This document shows, piece by piece, positions 23,336 to 32,490 of a stretch of 64,000 bases of DNA. The position numbers and the translations under genes were made by a program. Every line of letters begins with the position of its first letter. Position 1 is the stretch's first letter. The notes under the pieces were generated by a model. That model worked only from the letters and a program-made list of their open reading frames with translations. It was not told where the DNA came from and searched no databases. The stretch lies in assembly GCF_001440345.1 (NCBI RefSeq), contig NZ_LJYX01000002.1, forward strand, positions 186,001-250,000. Direction: 5' to 3'. Source of the DNA: Colwellia sp. TT2012 (GTDB lineage Bacteria > Pseudomonadota > Gammaproteobacteria > Enterobacterales > Alteromonadaceae).

Positions 23336-26300
23336 TTACTCAACTTTTACCGCTTGTTGGTTAAGGGCTATTTTAGGCTGCCATTCCAGCCAATCCTGAT
23401 CAAGATCTTGATGCAAAATAAAGCTTAGTGGTAACTTGCTACTTTCATCCTCAAACTCCGGTGTTGCAAAGGCGATACCACCAGCAATCAGGGTTTCTAT
23501 TGATTCAGAATCAATAGAAATGCCAGAGAAAATTCCGGCTTCAATCTTGATACCACTGGTGTTCCAAAATTGACTTTTACCGTTGACCAGCGATGTGTAA
23601 CGTTTGGCAATATTAATAAAAACATTTACCTCATCCGCGCTAGGTGATAAATCAATACCAATCACTTTGCCGACTTTAATTTGACGATACAAAACAGGAT
23701 TACCGACACGTACTGAGCCAAGACGAGTAGCGGTTAATTTTATATTTAAACCGTAAGCTAATTGCTCAACGGTAGGTGCGAGTTCAAGTGCGGAAAACTC
23801 AAGTTGTTTAGCCTGAGAAGAATGAGCAGGTAATAAACCAATAAAAGCACCGTCAAGTAAGGCGGCAACATTTTTTGAACCGACTAAGCCAATTACCGGC
23901 TCTATTTTCCAAAACTTTGTGCCTTGTCTCGCATATTGGCTACCTAGATCATTTAATAACACCAGTGCGGTAACCCCGACCTTATCTTCACTAAAAATAA
24001 AACGCTCAATTATGCCCATGGTTTGTTCTTGATAAACCACCTTGGTATTTACTTTTAAGCCGGAAAAATCGTTAAAATGTATGCTTATGCTTTGGCCGGC
24101 ATCTTTTGCCTGTTCTTCATGTTTAAACAAGGTGAAGCTGGTCAACTCTGCAACGGGCGCACTGGTTGTTATCGAGCTAGTAAGCGCATTTTCAGGAGTA
24201 TAAAAACTGATAGCGCCACGTAAAATAGCATCAAGAGATTCAGTTTTAACCACGAAGTCGCTCATGCCGCCAGAGATAGTAATACCGCTGGCATTATAAA
24301 AACGGCTGGTGCTTTGCACTAGGTCTTTATGCTCTTCATCTATGGTGATACTGACTTTAATATTATCGGCCGCTTTATCTAGGCTGACATTGTCTACTTG
24401 ACCAATGGTTATGCCGCGATAACTAATAGCACTACCCGGTGTCGCCACATTGGCGTGGTCAGTGGTTAAGGTAAGCTGTAAACCTGGGGCGCTGGCCAAT
24501 TTTACCGGTGGTTTGTTAAACAAGGTGAACTGCGTTTGTCTTGCACCTTGGCCAAGGTTAAAAGTGATGTAGCTACCGCCGAATAATGCATCGGTATCGC
24601 TAGCACCAGAAAGGCTTAAGCTGGGTTTAACTAAATAAAACTGGGTATCTGCTGTTAATATATGCTGATATTTAGCTAATAAGCCCACTTGCAGTTGCTG
24701 GTATTCACCGAGGATATTCACTTGATGAATTGCGCCAATTTCAACACCACGATATAAAATCCGGGTATTGAGCGTTATTTTTTCACTTATCGCGATATTT
24801 AGTGTGAAAGCAATATTTTGTGCCGCCAGTTTGTCATTGGCATAGAGGGTAAAACTATCACCATTATCAACTGCATTTTTCTGCTTAACCTGACTACCAT
24901 CCATATTAGTAAAGGCAATACCACCGGTTAAGATAGTTTGTAATGACTGCGCTTGAATATCAATCCCCAGTAAACTTGCCGAGATTTTAATACCGGAATT
25001 ATTGTAAAAACGACTGCTGTTATTCACATAATGACTAAATTCTTTTTGCAGATGTATATGTATTAAATGCTGTTCAGGGGCCGTAGTTTCAATGGCTTGT
25101 ATGTTACCAACTACTTGTTGCTTGTAATAAACATTGCTACCGACCTGTAAAGAACGGCGATCATTGCTTTTTAGTATTAAGTGCAAACCCGGTTCACTAT
25201 ATTTATAAGGCGGTTTACTATTAAAGACTTTAAATTTATTACTGGCTTTACCTGCTAATGAGGGCCTGATACTAATGTAGCTACCTGTTAATAAGGTTTT
25301 AGCATTAGATAAGCCGGTAAGACTAATTTGTGGTGAAACAATATAAAATTGTGACTGCTCCGTTAAGTAAGGCACCACACGGGGATTCACTTTAGCGATG
25401 GCAGTAATTTTTCTCCTGACAGGGTCTATTTTACTGAATGACTCTATCACGCCTATGGTTAATCCTTGAAATAAAATGGCCGCATTGTGATCTATGCCGG
25501 AATTCCAATCTAGGGTTAACTCGACTTCATGACCCATTTCTGCTGATTGAAAGTCAGCATGTAAGGGGTATTCTTGGCCATTCTTTGCGGGCGATAATTC
25601 TTCTTGGTAACTTAGGGTATCTACCGCAATGCCGCCGGCCATAATGGATGCTAAAGAATCGGTATTAATCTTAACGCCACCAGAGAGTGAGGCCGTCACT
25701 TGTATGCCACTGGTGTTATAAAATAACGAGTTCTCTTTTACTAAGTGAGCAAATTCAGGCTTGATAAAAATATTGATGGCAATTTTTTTACTACTTTCAA
25801 TATAGTGATAACCCGTAACATAGCCAATAGGGATCTGTTTAAAGCTTATCGGTGAATTTTCACTAATAGAACCTAAAACGTCGGTATACAAGGTCAGGTG
25901 TAAGCCTGGGGTCGACATATCTAATGTCGGCGCTTCTGCTAAGGCAATAAAATGATGCTGACTTTCCATACCTTTCTTGGTATCCGGCAATATAGTGATA
26001 TAGCTACCAGAAATGAGCGTATCTAAGCCAGAGACACCTTGCAGGGAAATATCGGCACTGACTAACCAAAAACGAGTGTTTTTGGTTAGATACTCGGCGA
26101 AGTCTTTAGAGATTTCAACTTCGGCGATAACATGTTGTAAGTCTGGCGAAGGCACAACTTTTTTCACCAAGCCAGTGATTAAACCTTTATAACGTACTTC
26201 GGTTTTATTGGGCACTATACCTGAGCCGTTATCGAATTCTATGGTGATATAGGTGCCTTGTTCCGCAAACACCTTTACCGTAAGCCATATGCCAAAAATT

Positions 26301-26419
26301 AACGCGATAAAAGGTACAAACCAAATAATTGAAATACCCTGACGTGGAACAACTTCTGCAAGGTTGTTCTTTGGGGGGGGATTATGCGTCGAGGCAGCAA
26401 TATTCTTGTTCTGGGTCAT
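23336..26419 (-). CDS. letB: LetB/PqiB-type intermembrane lipid transport protein with eight MCE domains
   Basis: A 1027-residue protein anchored by one N-terminal helix at about 30-50. Eight MCE domains start near residues 54, 171, 298, 410, 536, 645, 776 and 889, each with a G-x-x-I/V-G-x-V core such as VRYKGLITGLVKKV or ISYRGITIGQVDNV. E. coli LetB has seven MCE domains in 877 residues, stacked as rings that form a lipid tunnel across the periplasm. This version would add one ring. It overlaps the PqiA-like gene upstream by four bases (ATGA), so it belongs to a LetA-LetB operon for phospholipid movement between membranes. Confidence 0.88.
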   Translation of the reverse strand: MTQNKNIAASTHNPPPKNNLAEVVPRQGISIIWFVPFIALIFGIWLTVKVFAEQGTYITIEFDNGSGIVPNKTEVRYKGLITGLVKKVVPSPDLQHVIAEVEISKDFAEYLTKNTRFWLVSADISLQGVSGLDTLISGSYITILPDTKKGMESQHHFIALAEAPTLDMSTPGLHLTLYTDVLGSISENSPISFKQIPIGYVTGYHYIESSKKIAINIFIKPEFAHLVKENSLFYNTSGIQVTASLSGGVKINTDSLASIMAGGIAVDTLSYQEELSPAKNGQEYPLHADFQSAEMGHEVELTLDWNSGIDHNAAILFQGLTIGVIESFSKIDPVRRKITAIAKVNPRVVPYLTEQSQFYIVSPQISLTGLSNAKTLLTGSYISIRPSLAGKASNKFKVFNSKPPYKYSEPGLHLILKSNDRRSLQVGSNVYYKQQVVGNIQAIETTAPEQHLIHIHLQKEFSHYVNNSSRFYNNSGIKISASLLGIDIQAQSLQTILTGGIAFTNMDGSQVKQKNAVDNGDSFTLYANDKLAAQNIAFTLNIAISEKITLNTRILYRGVEIGAIHQVNILGEYQQLQVGLLAKYQHILTADTQFYLVKPSLSLSGASDTDALFGGSYITFNLGQGARQTQFTLFNKPPVKLASAPGLQLTLTTDHANVATPGSAISYRGITIGQVDNVSLDKAADNIKVSITIDEEHKDLVQSTSRFYNASGITISGGMSDFVVKTESLDAILRGAISFYTPENALTSSITTSAPVAELTSFTLFKHEEQAKDAGQSISIHFNDFSGLKVNTKVVYQEQTMGIIERFIFSEDKVGVTALVLLNDLGSQYARQGTKFWKIEPVIGLVGSKNVAALLDGAFIGLLPAHSSQAKQLEFSALELAPTVEQLAYGLNIKLTATRLGSVRVGNPVLYRQIKVGKVIGIDLSPSADEVNVFINIAKRYTSLVNGKSQFWNTSGIKIEAGIFSGISIDSESIETLIAGGIAFATPEFEDESSKLPLSFILHQDLDQDWLEWQPKIALNQQAVKVE

Positions 26420-27102
26420 TTCTGTCCTTTTTCTTCTGGTAAAGTGGCGGGCAAGTTTACTGACGGTAACTGTGCTTGTTTTACTGTGTTCTTATCCGCT
26501 GCTTTATCCCATAATAAGCGTGGGTCAAAACTGTTGGCTGCAAACATGGTAAAAATCACCGTAATGGTAAAGTAATTTATCGCAGGACCTGCGGCTACCG
26601 AGGTAACAAAGCCAAGCTCTACCACGGTAACCATTAAAGCAACAACGAAGACATCAAGCATTGACCAAGGGCCTAAAAGCTCAAGTATATGGTAAATCTT
26701 ACTATGTTTATTTGGTTTTAAACGGATCCCTGTATGTGCTTTATAAACTAACACAAATAAACCAATGATTTTTATTAGCGGCACTATGATACTGGCGGTA
26801 AATATTATAATCGCTATCGGGTATAAACCAAGATCAATAAATTCGCCTATGCCTGACAAGATAGTGGCATCACTAGGAATACCTAATTGATAGACAATCA
26901 TTATCGGATAAAGGTTCGCCGGGATAAAAGCTAATAGGGCGGCGACATTCCAAGCCAGAGTGTATTGTAAGCTGTTGCGCTTACGTTGGTAAAAAACACC
27001 ATGACAGCGACTACACTGTTGAGGTTCGGCTTGTAAACTATTCAGCTTATGGCATTTAGGACATAAGGATAGACCATTGCTTTTAGCTGTGTTCATTAGC
27101 AC
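26416..27102 (-). CDS. PqiA/LetA-like membrane protein (second half)
   Basis: A 228-residue inner-membrane protein. It opens with a zinc-ribbon-like CPKCHKLNSLQAEPQQCSRCHG, followed by four helices with PqiA motifs PANLYPIMIVYQLG, PLIKIIGLFVLVY and LGPWSMLDVFVVALMV. In E. coli LetA two such modules are fused in one protein; here they are separate, with this gene the second. It overlaps the preceding gene by 20 bases and the MCE gene by four. It should form the membrane part that feeds lipids to or from the MCE tunnel. Confidence 0.85.
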   Translation of the reverse strand: MLMNTAKSNGLSLCPKCHKLNSLQAEPQQCSRCHGVFYQRKRNSLQYTLAWNVAALLAFIPANLYPIMIVYQLGIPSDATILSGIGEFIDLGLYPIAIIIFTASIIVPLIKIIGLFVLVYKAHTGIRLKPNKHSKIYHILELLGPWSMLDVFVVALMVTVVELGFVTSVAAGPAINYFTITVIFTMFAANSFDPRLLWDKAADKNTVKQAQLPSVNLPATLPEEKGQK

Positions 27103-27730
27103 AGCTCCTTGAAAAAGCCCGCTCTAACTTATCCCAGATATAGTCTTGGTCGAGTGCTGCCGCAGACATAGTGGAGCAAATTAACCAGAAGACAAAAGCA
27201 AATAAGCCCAGATTTATCGATAGTTCAGTATCATCAATTAATTTATACATAGAAACGACAATAGCTAGCAGAAAAACATTGAGCATAGCCCAGTTATCAA
27301 GATGATGATAAGCGCGGAAAAAATTCAATAACGATGGTTTTAGTTTATTAAATTTAAAGCAGTAGGAAATATAAAGTGCACCCGCTAGACGGACAATGGG
27401 CACGGCAATAGCAAAGAGAAATACTAAGCAGGCAATCATAAAAAAGCCACGATCAATCAACACCAAAATACAATCAAATAATGACGCCTGATGAAATTGC
27501 CCAGCAAAGGTAATACCCATGAGCGGTAATAAAATGGCCGGAAACATTAACATTAAACCTGCAAGAGACCAGTGAAAGCTACGTTCAATGGAATCAACCT
27601 TGCGTTCTATCAAGGTACTGCCACAATGATTACATTTGGCTAGTTGTCCTTGTTTTAAGTGCGGCTTGTCATAAAGTGCATCACACTGCGGGCAAGCGAC
27701 AAAGAAACTTGGGTTTATTTTGTGGTCCAT
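27083..27730 (-). CDS. PqiA/LetA-like membrane protein (first half)
   Basis: A 215-residue inner-membrane protein with an N-terminal zinc-ribbon-like CPQCDALYDKPHLKQGQLAK-CNHCGS and four helices. PqiA motifs include FPAILLPLMGITFAGQ, PIVRLAGALYISYCF and LDNWAMLNVFLLAIVV. It is the first gene of the three-gene LetA-LetA-LetB operon. The two PqiA-type proteins together correspond to the two halves of a LetA chain. No promoter was recognised in the 130 bases between it and the cytochrome gene's terminator. Confidence 0.85.
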   Translation of the reverse strand: MDHKINPSFFVACPQCDALYDKPHLKQGQLAKCNHCGSTLIERKVDSIERSFHWSLAGLMLMFPAILLPLMGITFAGQFHQASLFDCILVLIDRGFFMIACLVFLFAIAVPIVRLAGALYISYCFKFNKLKPSLLNFFRAYHHLDNWAMLNVFLLAIVVSMYKLIDDTELSINLGLFAFVFWLICSTMSAAALDQDYIWDKLERAFSRSCANEHS

Positions 27731-27799
27731 TTAATTGCTAGTTGTCCATTCACTTGGTCGCTGGCGGTTTAATTATTAGTTATGTAAAAGTACCATGAA

Positions 27800-27830
27800 A
27801 AAAAAAGCAGCGATAAACGCTGCTTTTTTT
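27800..27830. terminator. Two-way rho-independent terminator
   Basis: A 13-bp perfect stem (AAAAAAAGCAGCG / CGCTGCTTTTTTT) has a 5-base loop with A and T runs on both sides. It lies 32 bases after the cytochrome c stop on the minus strand. Confidence 0.88.
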
Positions 27831-27862
27831 AGAAACTGGCTAATGAAGCAAGCAAGCCATTA

Positions 27863-28819
27863 TTATTTTAATGACGTGATGTATTGTGCAACGGCTTCAA
27901 TATCAGCATCTGATAATTTAATGGCGATGTTACGCATAATGCCATTGTTGTCATTACTACGGCTGGCGTCACGGAAGCTAGCAAGCTGCTTTTTCAAGTA
28001 ATCTTTACTTTGGCCGGTAAGGCTTGGAAAACCAGCTTGTTTCATACCTTTACCTGCTACACCATGACAAGCAATACAAGCGGTCACACCTTTTTTAGTA
28101 TCGCCACCCAAGTATAATTTATGGCCGGCTTCATTTGACTCACCAGTACCAGTATTCGTGCTTTGCACAGCGAAAAATGCGGCTAAGTCGTTGATGTCTT
28201 CTTTCGATAACGCGGCAACCATACCCGCCATTACAGGGTCTTTACGATCCCCTGATTTGAAATCAGCTAATTGTTTGGCAAGATAGTTAGCACTTTGACC
28301 AGCAAGGCTTGGGTACATAGGGGCTAAGCTGTTACCGTCGGCGCCGTGACAGGCGGCACATGCTACCGCTTTGTTTTTACCTGCTGCTACATTACCTGCG
28401 TAAATTGCTGCTGCTGGAGTAGAAGAAAGAACTTCAACATTACCGGCAACGGGTGCACTGCTTGGTGCTGTTTCTGCGCTAGAGCCTGTACTTGCTGATG
28501 CTGCAGCTTGTTCGTTGGCACTAGGTAAACCGGAGAAGTGAGCCGCTAAATCAGCCATATCTGCATCAGATAGGTTAGCCGCCATAGGCGCCATCATGGC
28601 ATCGGTACGAGCGCCTGATTTGAAATCTTTTAATTGCTTAATGATATAAGCGTCATTTTGACCGGCAAGGTTAGGAAACATAGGACTTGCACTAACGCCT
28701 GTAGGGCCATGACAGGCGCTACAAACAGCTGCTTTTTCTTTACCTGCGTTAGCATCTGCGGCTTGCGCAGCACTGACGGAACTTAAGGCTACAAGTAGCG
28801 AAAAGATAATTTTTTTCAT
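27863..28819 (-). CDS. Three-haem cytochrome c (cytochrome c4-like, extended)
   Basis: A 318-residue periplasmic protein with a signal peptide cleaved near AQA (residue 20). Three CXXCH haem sites lie at 33-37 (CSACH), 154-158 (CAACH) and 248-252 (CIACH). Each domain repeats the pattern PxLAGQxxxYxxKQLxxFKSG and has candidate distal Met ligands (MAPM, VMAGM, GIM). Cytochrome c4 has two such domains in about 190-200 residues; this protein adds a third and an Ala/Ser-rich linker at about 100-135. It probably carries electrons to a terminal oxidase. It is divergent from engB, a neighbourhood usual for c4 in this class. Confidence 0.88.
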   Translation of the reverse strand: MKKIIFSLLVALSSVSAAQAADANAGKEKAAVCSACHGPTGVSASPMFPNLAGQNDAYIIKQLKDFKSGARTDAMMAPMAANLSDADMADLAAHFSGLPSANEQAAASASTGSSAETAPSSAPVAGNVEVLSSTPAAAIYAGNVAAGKNKAVACAACHGADGNSLAPMYPSLAGQSANYLAKQLADFKSGDRKDPVMAGMVAALSKEDINDLAAFFAVQSTNTGTGESNEAGHKLYLGGDTKKGVTACIACHGVAGKGMKQAGFPSLTGQSKDYLKKQLASFRDASRSNDNNGIMRNIAIKLSDADIEAVAQYITSLK

Positions 28820-29030
28820 TGAGTTGCTCTCTGCTTGTCATTAACTACCTAGCTGCTTGAATAATATAATCGCTATGTAATTAAAAAATGATAAAAAAGT
28901 ATGATGGATGTGTCGTCATTTTACACGAATATTAGCGCCTTGTAATAGTGGTGAGGCGAAATCCAGCAAAAAAACAGCTGATTTCACTGATTTGTGCATT
29001 TTTTTGATAATAAAAGCGGTAAAAAAACGC

Positions 29031-29036
29031 TATAAT
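29031..29036 (+). promoter_or_regulatory. -10 element (TATAAT) before engB
   Basis: A consensus TATAAT lies 27 bases upstream of the proposed TTG start. TTGATA at 29004 is 21 bases away, too far for a standard pair, so the -35 is uncertain. Its presence argues against starts further upstream. Confidence 0.5.
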
Positions 29037-29063
29037 GGCGAAAATTTTAAACGAGTTAAGCCC

Positions 29064-29750
29064 TTGTCTTCTACAAAGATACATTTAAGTAAAGCCACCT
29101 TTACCATTAGCGCTCCAGATATTCGTCGTTTACCAGCTGATTCTGGTATCGAAGTCGCCTTTGCGGGTCGCTCTAATGCCGGTAAATCAAGCGCTTTGAA
29201 TACGCTAACCAATCAACGAGGTTTAGCGCGCATAAGTAAAACCCCAGGTCGAACTCAGCTGATTAACGTATTTGAAGTGGCAGAGAATCGACGCCTTATT
29301 GATTTACCCGGTTATGGCTTTGCCAAAGTGCCATTAGAAATGAAGAAAAAATGGCAAAAAGCATTAGGTGAATATCTAGAAAAACGTCAATGCTTAAAAG
29401 GCCTAGTTATTTTAATGGATATACGTCATCCGCTAAAAGACTTAGATATGGATTTAATCCATTGGGCGGCAGATAGTGAATTAGCCGTGTTAGTCTTGTT
29501 AACTAAGTGTGACAAGTTATCACAAGGTAAACGTAGCGCTGAGGTGCTTAGCGTTAAAAAAGCATTAGCGCCATTAAATGCCGATATTAGAGTACAAGCT
29601 TTCTCCTCACTAAAATATACTGGCAAAGAAGAAGCTGATGTCGTTATTTGTGATTGGCTTGAACAAGAAGCCCAAGAATATGACTTGCCTGAAGCAAGTG
29701 ATTTAGACGATGAAGATGAAAATATCTTACCCGAAGATTTTCAGAATTAA
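29064..29750 (+). CDS. engB: Ribosome biogenesis GTPase EngB (YihA/YsxC)
   Basis: A GTPase needed for assembly of the 50S ribosomal subunit. Motifs are G1 [10 protein letters not shown]2 SKTPGRT, G3 DLPGYG, G4 LTKCDKL and G5 SSLK, with the family sequence [20 protein letters not shown] ahead of G1. No ATG lies in frame near the homologous N-terminus. TTG at 29064 gives 228 residues, in line with the family, and sits 27 bases after a TATAAT. An open frame reaching back to 28908 would start inside the promoter. The acidic C-terminal tail ([13 protein letters not shown]) is longer than in E. coli. Confidence 0.9.
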   Translation: MSSTKIHLSKATFTISAPDIRRLPADSGIEVAFAGRSNAGKSSALNTLTNQRGLARISKTPGRTQLINVFEVAENRRLIDLPGYGFAKVPLEMKKKWQKALGEYLEKRQCLKGLVILMDIRHPLKDLDMDLIHWAADSELAVLVLLTKCDKLSQGKRSAEVLSVKKALAPLNADIRVQAFSSLKYTGKEEADVVICDWLEQEAQEYDLPEASDLDDEDENILPEDFQN

Positions 29751-29772
29751 TTAAATCGACTAATCAAAAATG

Positions 29773-29807
29773 AAAAAAGGAGAATACTTTAGCGGTTCTC
29801 CTTTTTT
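29773..29807 (+). terminator. Rho-independent terminator after engB
   Basis: A 12-bp perfect stem (AAAAAAGGAGAA / TTCTCCTTTTTT) with an 11-base loop is followed by T residues. It could also work for the convergent ABC transporter gene. Confidence 0.88.
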
Positions 29808-29877
29808 TGTATCGATAAATAGAGCTTAATCCTTATTTTAACCCGCAGCAGAGGGCAATAATTTAATGGAATTGCTA

Positions 29878-31683
29878 TTAACTTACTTGCTTAAACTGTA
29901 GCTCTACTAATCGCTGATATAAGTCACAGGTTTGCAATAATGATTGGTGATCACCGATATCAACTAACTGGCCTTGATCTAATACCGCAATTTTATCAGC
30001 GTGTTGTATGGTTGAAAAACGATGAGCAATAATAATGGTAGTACGGCCACGCATTAATTCCTCTAAGGCTTGTTGCACATGATGTTCACTCTCACTATCA
30101 AGGGCACTGGTTGCTTCATCTAATAATAAAATATCTGGGTCTTTTAATATTGCACGAGCGATAGCTATACGCTGACGTTGCCCTCCAGACAGACGTACAC
30201 CGCGCTCACCTAAAAAGCTATTATAGCCTTGTGGTAATTGACTTATAAATTCATGAGCATGGGCTTTTTTAGCCGCTGAGATCACTTCTTCATCGCTAGC
30301 ATCAGGTTTGCCGTAGCGTATATTATGAAAAACATCACTGCTAAATAATGCGGGTTGTTGCGGCACTAGCGCCATTTTCTGGCGAAGATCTTTTGGATCC
30401 AGTTGACGTATATCAATCCCGCCCAAGGTAATACGGCCAGCTTGTGGATCATAAAAGCGCTGCAGCAGTTCGAATAATGTGGTTTTTCCTGCACCAGAGG
30501 GGCCAACTAAGGCTAATACTTTTCCCTGCTCAGCAATTAAATTTAGCCCTCGGGTAGCTGATTGATCTGGCCTTGAAGGGTAATTAAAGCTTACTTCCTC
30601 AAAGGCTATTTCTGCGGAGAGTTCTTTTGCTGAGATAACATTTTCAACAGGGGGAAGAATATGGCTTTCAACCTGTAGAATCTCAATTAACCTTTCGGTC
30701 GCGCCAGCGGCACGTTGCAATTCTCCCAAAACTTCTGAAATAGTTGCTAAAGAAGATGCAACTAAAATGGCATAAAATACAAAAGCGCCTAAATCACCAC
30801 CACTCATCTTACCTTGAATAACATCGCTGCCACCGACCCATAACATGCCGGTAATAGCGCCAAAAACAATAATAATAACACCGGCTATTAACGTGGCTCT
30901 TTGCTGTATGCGGCTACGGCCAATATCAAAGGACTTTTCAACTTCCACAGCAAACGCGTGTCTTTCATGCTGTTCATGGGTATAACTTTGCACCGTTTTA
31001 ATATGTTCAATGGCTTCACCAGCATAGCTGCCAACATCGGCCATGGAATCTTGGCTTTTACGTGATAATTTTCTTACTTTACGGCCATAAAATAAAATAG
31101 GCACCAAAATAAACGGCACTGCTATTAAAACAATAACGGTTAATTTAATATTGGTGGCAAATAGCATTGCCAAGGCGCCAATAAGCATTAATACACTGCG
31201 AATCGCCATGGAAAATGAAGAACCAATAATACTTTGTAATAAAGTGGTGTCAGTGGTGATACGCGACATGATATCGCCGCTGCCATGGGTCTCAAAGTAG
31301 CTGGGGTGCAAGGTAATGACATGATTAAACACCGCTAAACGCATATCAGCACTCACTCGCTCACCTATCCATGAAACTAGATAAAAACGGGCAAAGGTAC
31401 CGCCGGCAATTAATACGGTGATGGCTAAGATAAAGAGCACCGCGTGCTCTAATTGTTCAATTGACTGTTGAGCAAAGCCCTCATCAATAAGCATTCTAAC
31501 GCCTTGCCCAACGGACAACATTACCCCAGCAGTAAAAATAAGGGCGATAAAGGCCGCTAACACCTGACCATTATAGGGACGAATAAATTGCCAAAGTTCA
31601 AAGAGTATGGCTATTTTTTTATCTTGATGCTTTGGTCTTGAGTCTGTGTCTGTTAGTGAGGTAGTTGAGGAGTGTTCAGACAT
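29878..31683 (-). CDS. ABC exporter, MsbA-like half-transporter
   Basis: A 601-residue fusion of a six-helix membrane domain (about 30-330) and an ATPase domain (about 355-595). ATPase motifs are Walker A GPSGAGKTT, Q-loop VPQQPALF, signature LSGGQRQR, Walker B ILLLDEATSALD and the H-loop IAHRFST. The homodimer exports lipids, drugs or peptides from the inner membrane; the substrate cannot be read. It is the common second MsbA-type exporter of this class rather than MsbA itself, as no lpxK follows. A candidate small RNA lies upstream on the same strand and ends about 280 bases before this start. Confidence 0.85.
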   Translation of the reverse strand: MSEHSSTTSLTDTDSRPKHQDKKIAILFELWQFIRPYNGQVLAAFIALIFTAGVMLSVGQGVRMLIDEGFAQQSIEQLEHAVLFILAITVLIAGGTFARFYLVSWIGERVSADMRLAVFNHVITLHPSYFETHGSGDIMSRITTDTTLLQSIIGSSFSMAIRSVLMLIGALAMLFATNIKLTVIVLIAVPFILVPILFYGRKVRKLSRKSQDSMADVGSYAGEAIEHIKTVQSYTHEQHERHAFAVEVEKSFDIGRSRIQQRATLIAGVIIIVFGAITGMLWVGGSDVIQGKMSGGDLGAFVFYAILVASSLATISEVLGELQRAAGATERLIEILQVESHILPPVENVISAKELSAEIAFEEVSFNYPSRPDQSATRGLNLIAEQGKVLALVGPSGAGKTTLFELLQRFYDPQAGRITLGGIDIRQLDPKDLRQKMALVPQQPALFSSDVFHNIRYGKPDASDEEVISAAKKAHAHEFISQLPQGYNSFLGERGVRLSGGQRQRIAIARAILKDPDILLLDEATSALDSESEHHVQQALEELMRGRTTIIIAHRFSTIQHADKIAVLDQGQLVDIGDHQSLLQTCDLYQRLVELQFKQVS

Positions 31684-31960
31684 AAGGTCCCTTAGTTTAT
31701 GCTAGTTAGGTGTAAGTAACATGACTAGCTGATGAATATATTGGTAATAGTTTACGCGGTTACCTAACGCTGAACTAGGCAGTTGTATTTTAATATGGGG
31801 CATTAGCGAAAAATAACGCTAACTTACCATTAAGGCTGTAAGAGCAAGTTACCTCATTAAGGTGACTTTACCCGTGGTGTCGGGGAAGTTATCTATTACA
31901 GGGCTCACCTTAGCAGGGCTTAAAAGAGCAAACAGTACTATTTGCTAATTTTAAGACATA
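31684..31960. other. Upstream region of ABC exporter
   Basis: This holds the 5' control region of the exporter. No clear promoter, repeat or gene was recognised. Confidence 0.35.
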
Positions 31961-32070
31961 AAAAAGCCGATGATAATATCTCCACTAATAAATAGTTAAG
32001 AATTACATCGGCATAGTTAGCTTATGGGGAAGCTACAAAAAATTATTACAATAAGTGTTCGCTTAAGAAC
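31961..32070 (-). ncRNA. Candidate small RNA, copy A
   Basis: A minus-strand unit homologous to the one at 53172-53264. It has a possible promoter (TTTACT at 32106-32101, 18-base spacer, TATAGT at 32082-32077), then the conserved block CTTATTGTAATAATT. Next is a hairpin TAGCTT/AAGCTA at 32018-32035 whose loop reads CCCCAT in the RNA, and finally a GCCGATG/CATCGGC stem followed by six T, a terminator with a long 33-base loop. No open frame is conserved between the two copies. Function unknown. Confidence 0.5.
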
Positions 32071-32099
32071 AAGTGTACTATAGAGCAAGAGCTCTATAT

Positions 32100-32171
32100 A
32101 AGTAAAGCTATTTCTAAAGTATAAACTCTATTTTTTGTTCTTGAGCATTATTCGTGCGTTTGTGCCATGTG
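32100..32171. repeat. Flank repeat shared with 34616-34688
   Basis: About 72 bases, from TAAAGCTATTTCTAAAG to GTGCGTTTGTGCCATGTG, recur at 34616-34688 with one indel and several substitutions. It is the region just upstream of candidate small RNA A. Confidence 0.75.
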
Positions 32172-32490
32172 AATAGACATTATTAATGCCACGATCAAGC
32201 ATGACCGCATTTACCACACAACGGACTATATCTATTAGCTGAAATCACTCAAAATTAGGTGCGCTATTGATACATAAGCGGCCATAAATATTTGAAGTAA
32301 TATTCGCAATGCTGACTTTGCATAGTTGATTACTTACATTAAGCTAACCGTTTGAAAAGAATAAGGTAATGTAAAACTATAAGCAAAAATAAGCTACTGC
32401 TGGAAATTAAATATTTAAATAAACATGATTGAACTATATTGTTAGTGGTAATACATTATCTCCGCTAGTAAATATTATGAGGGCATAAAC
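32172..32490. other. Non-coding region before diguanylate cyclase
   Basis: A/T-rich sequence with no gene recognised. It must include the promoter of the cyclase gene, whose GAGGG ribosome site is at 32479-32483. Confidence 0.4.

Noticed and set aside
31961-32070. Possible Spot 42 RNA, because spf lies near engB in enterics and vibrios
   Set aside because: The sequence does not match the conserved 5' region of Spot 42, and a clear homologue lies elsewhere in the window beside a different gene.
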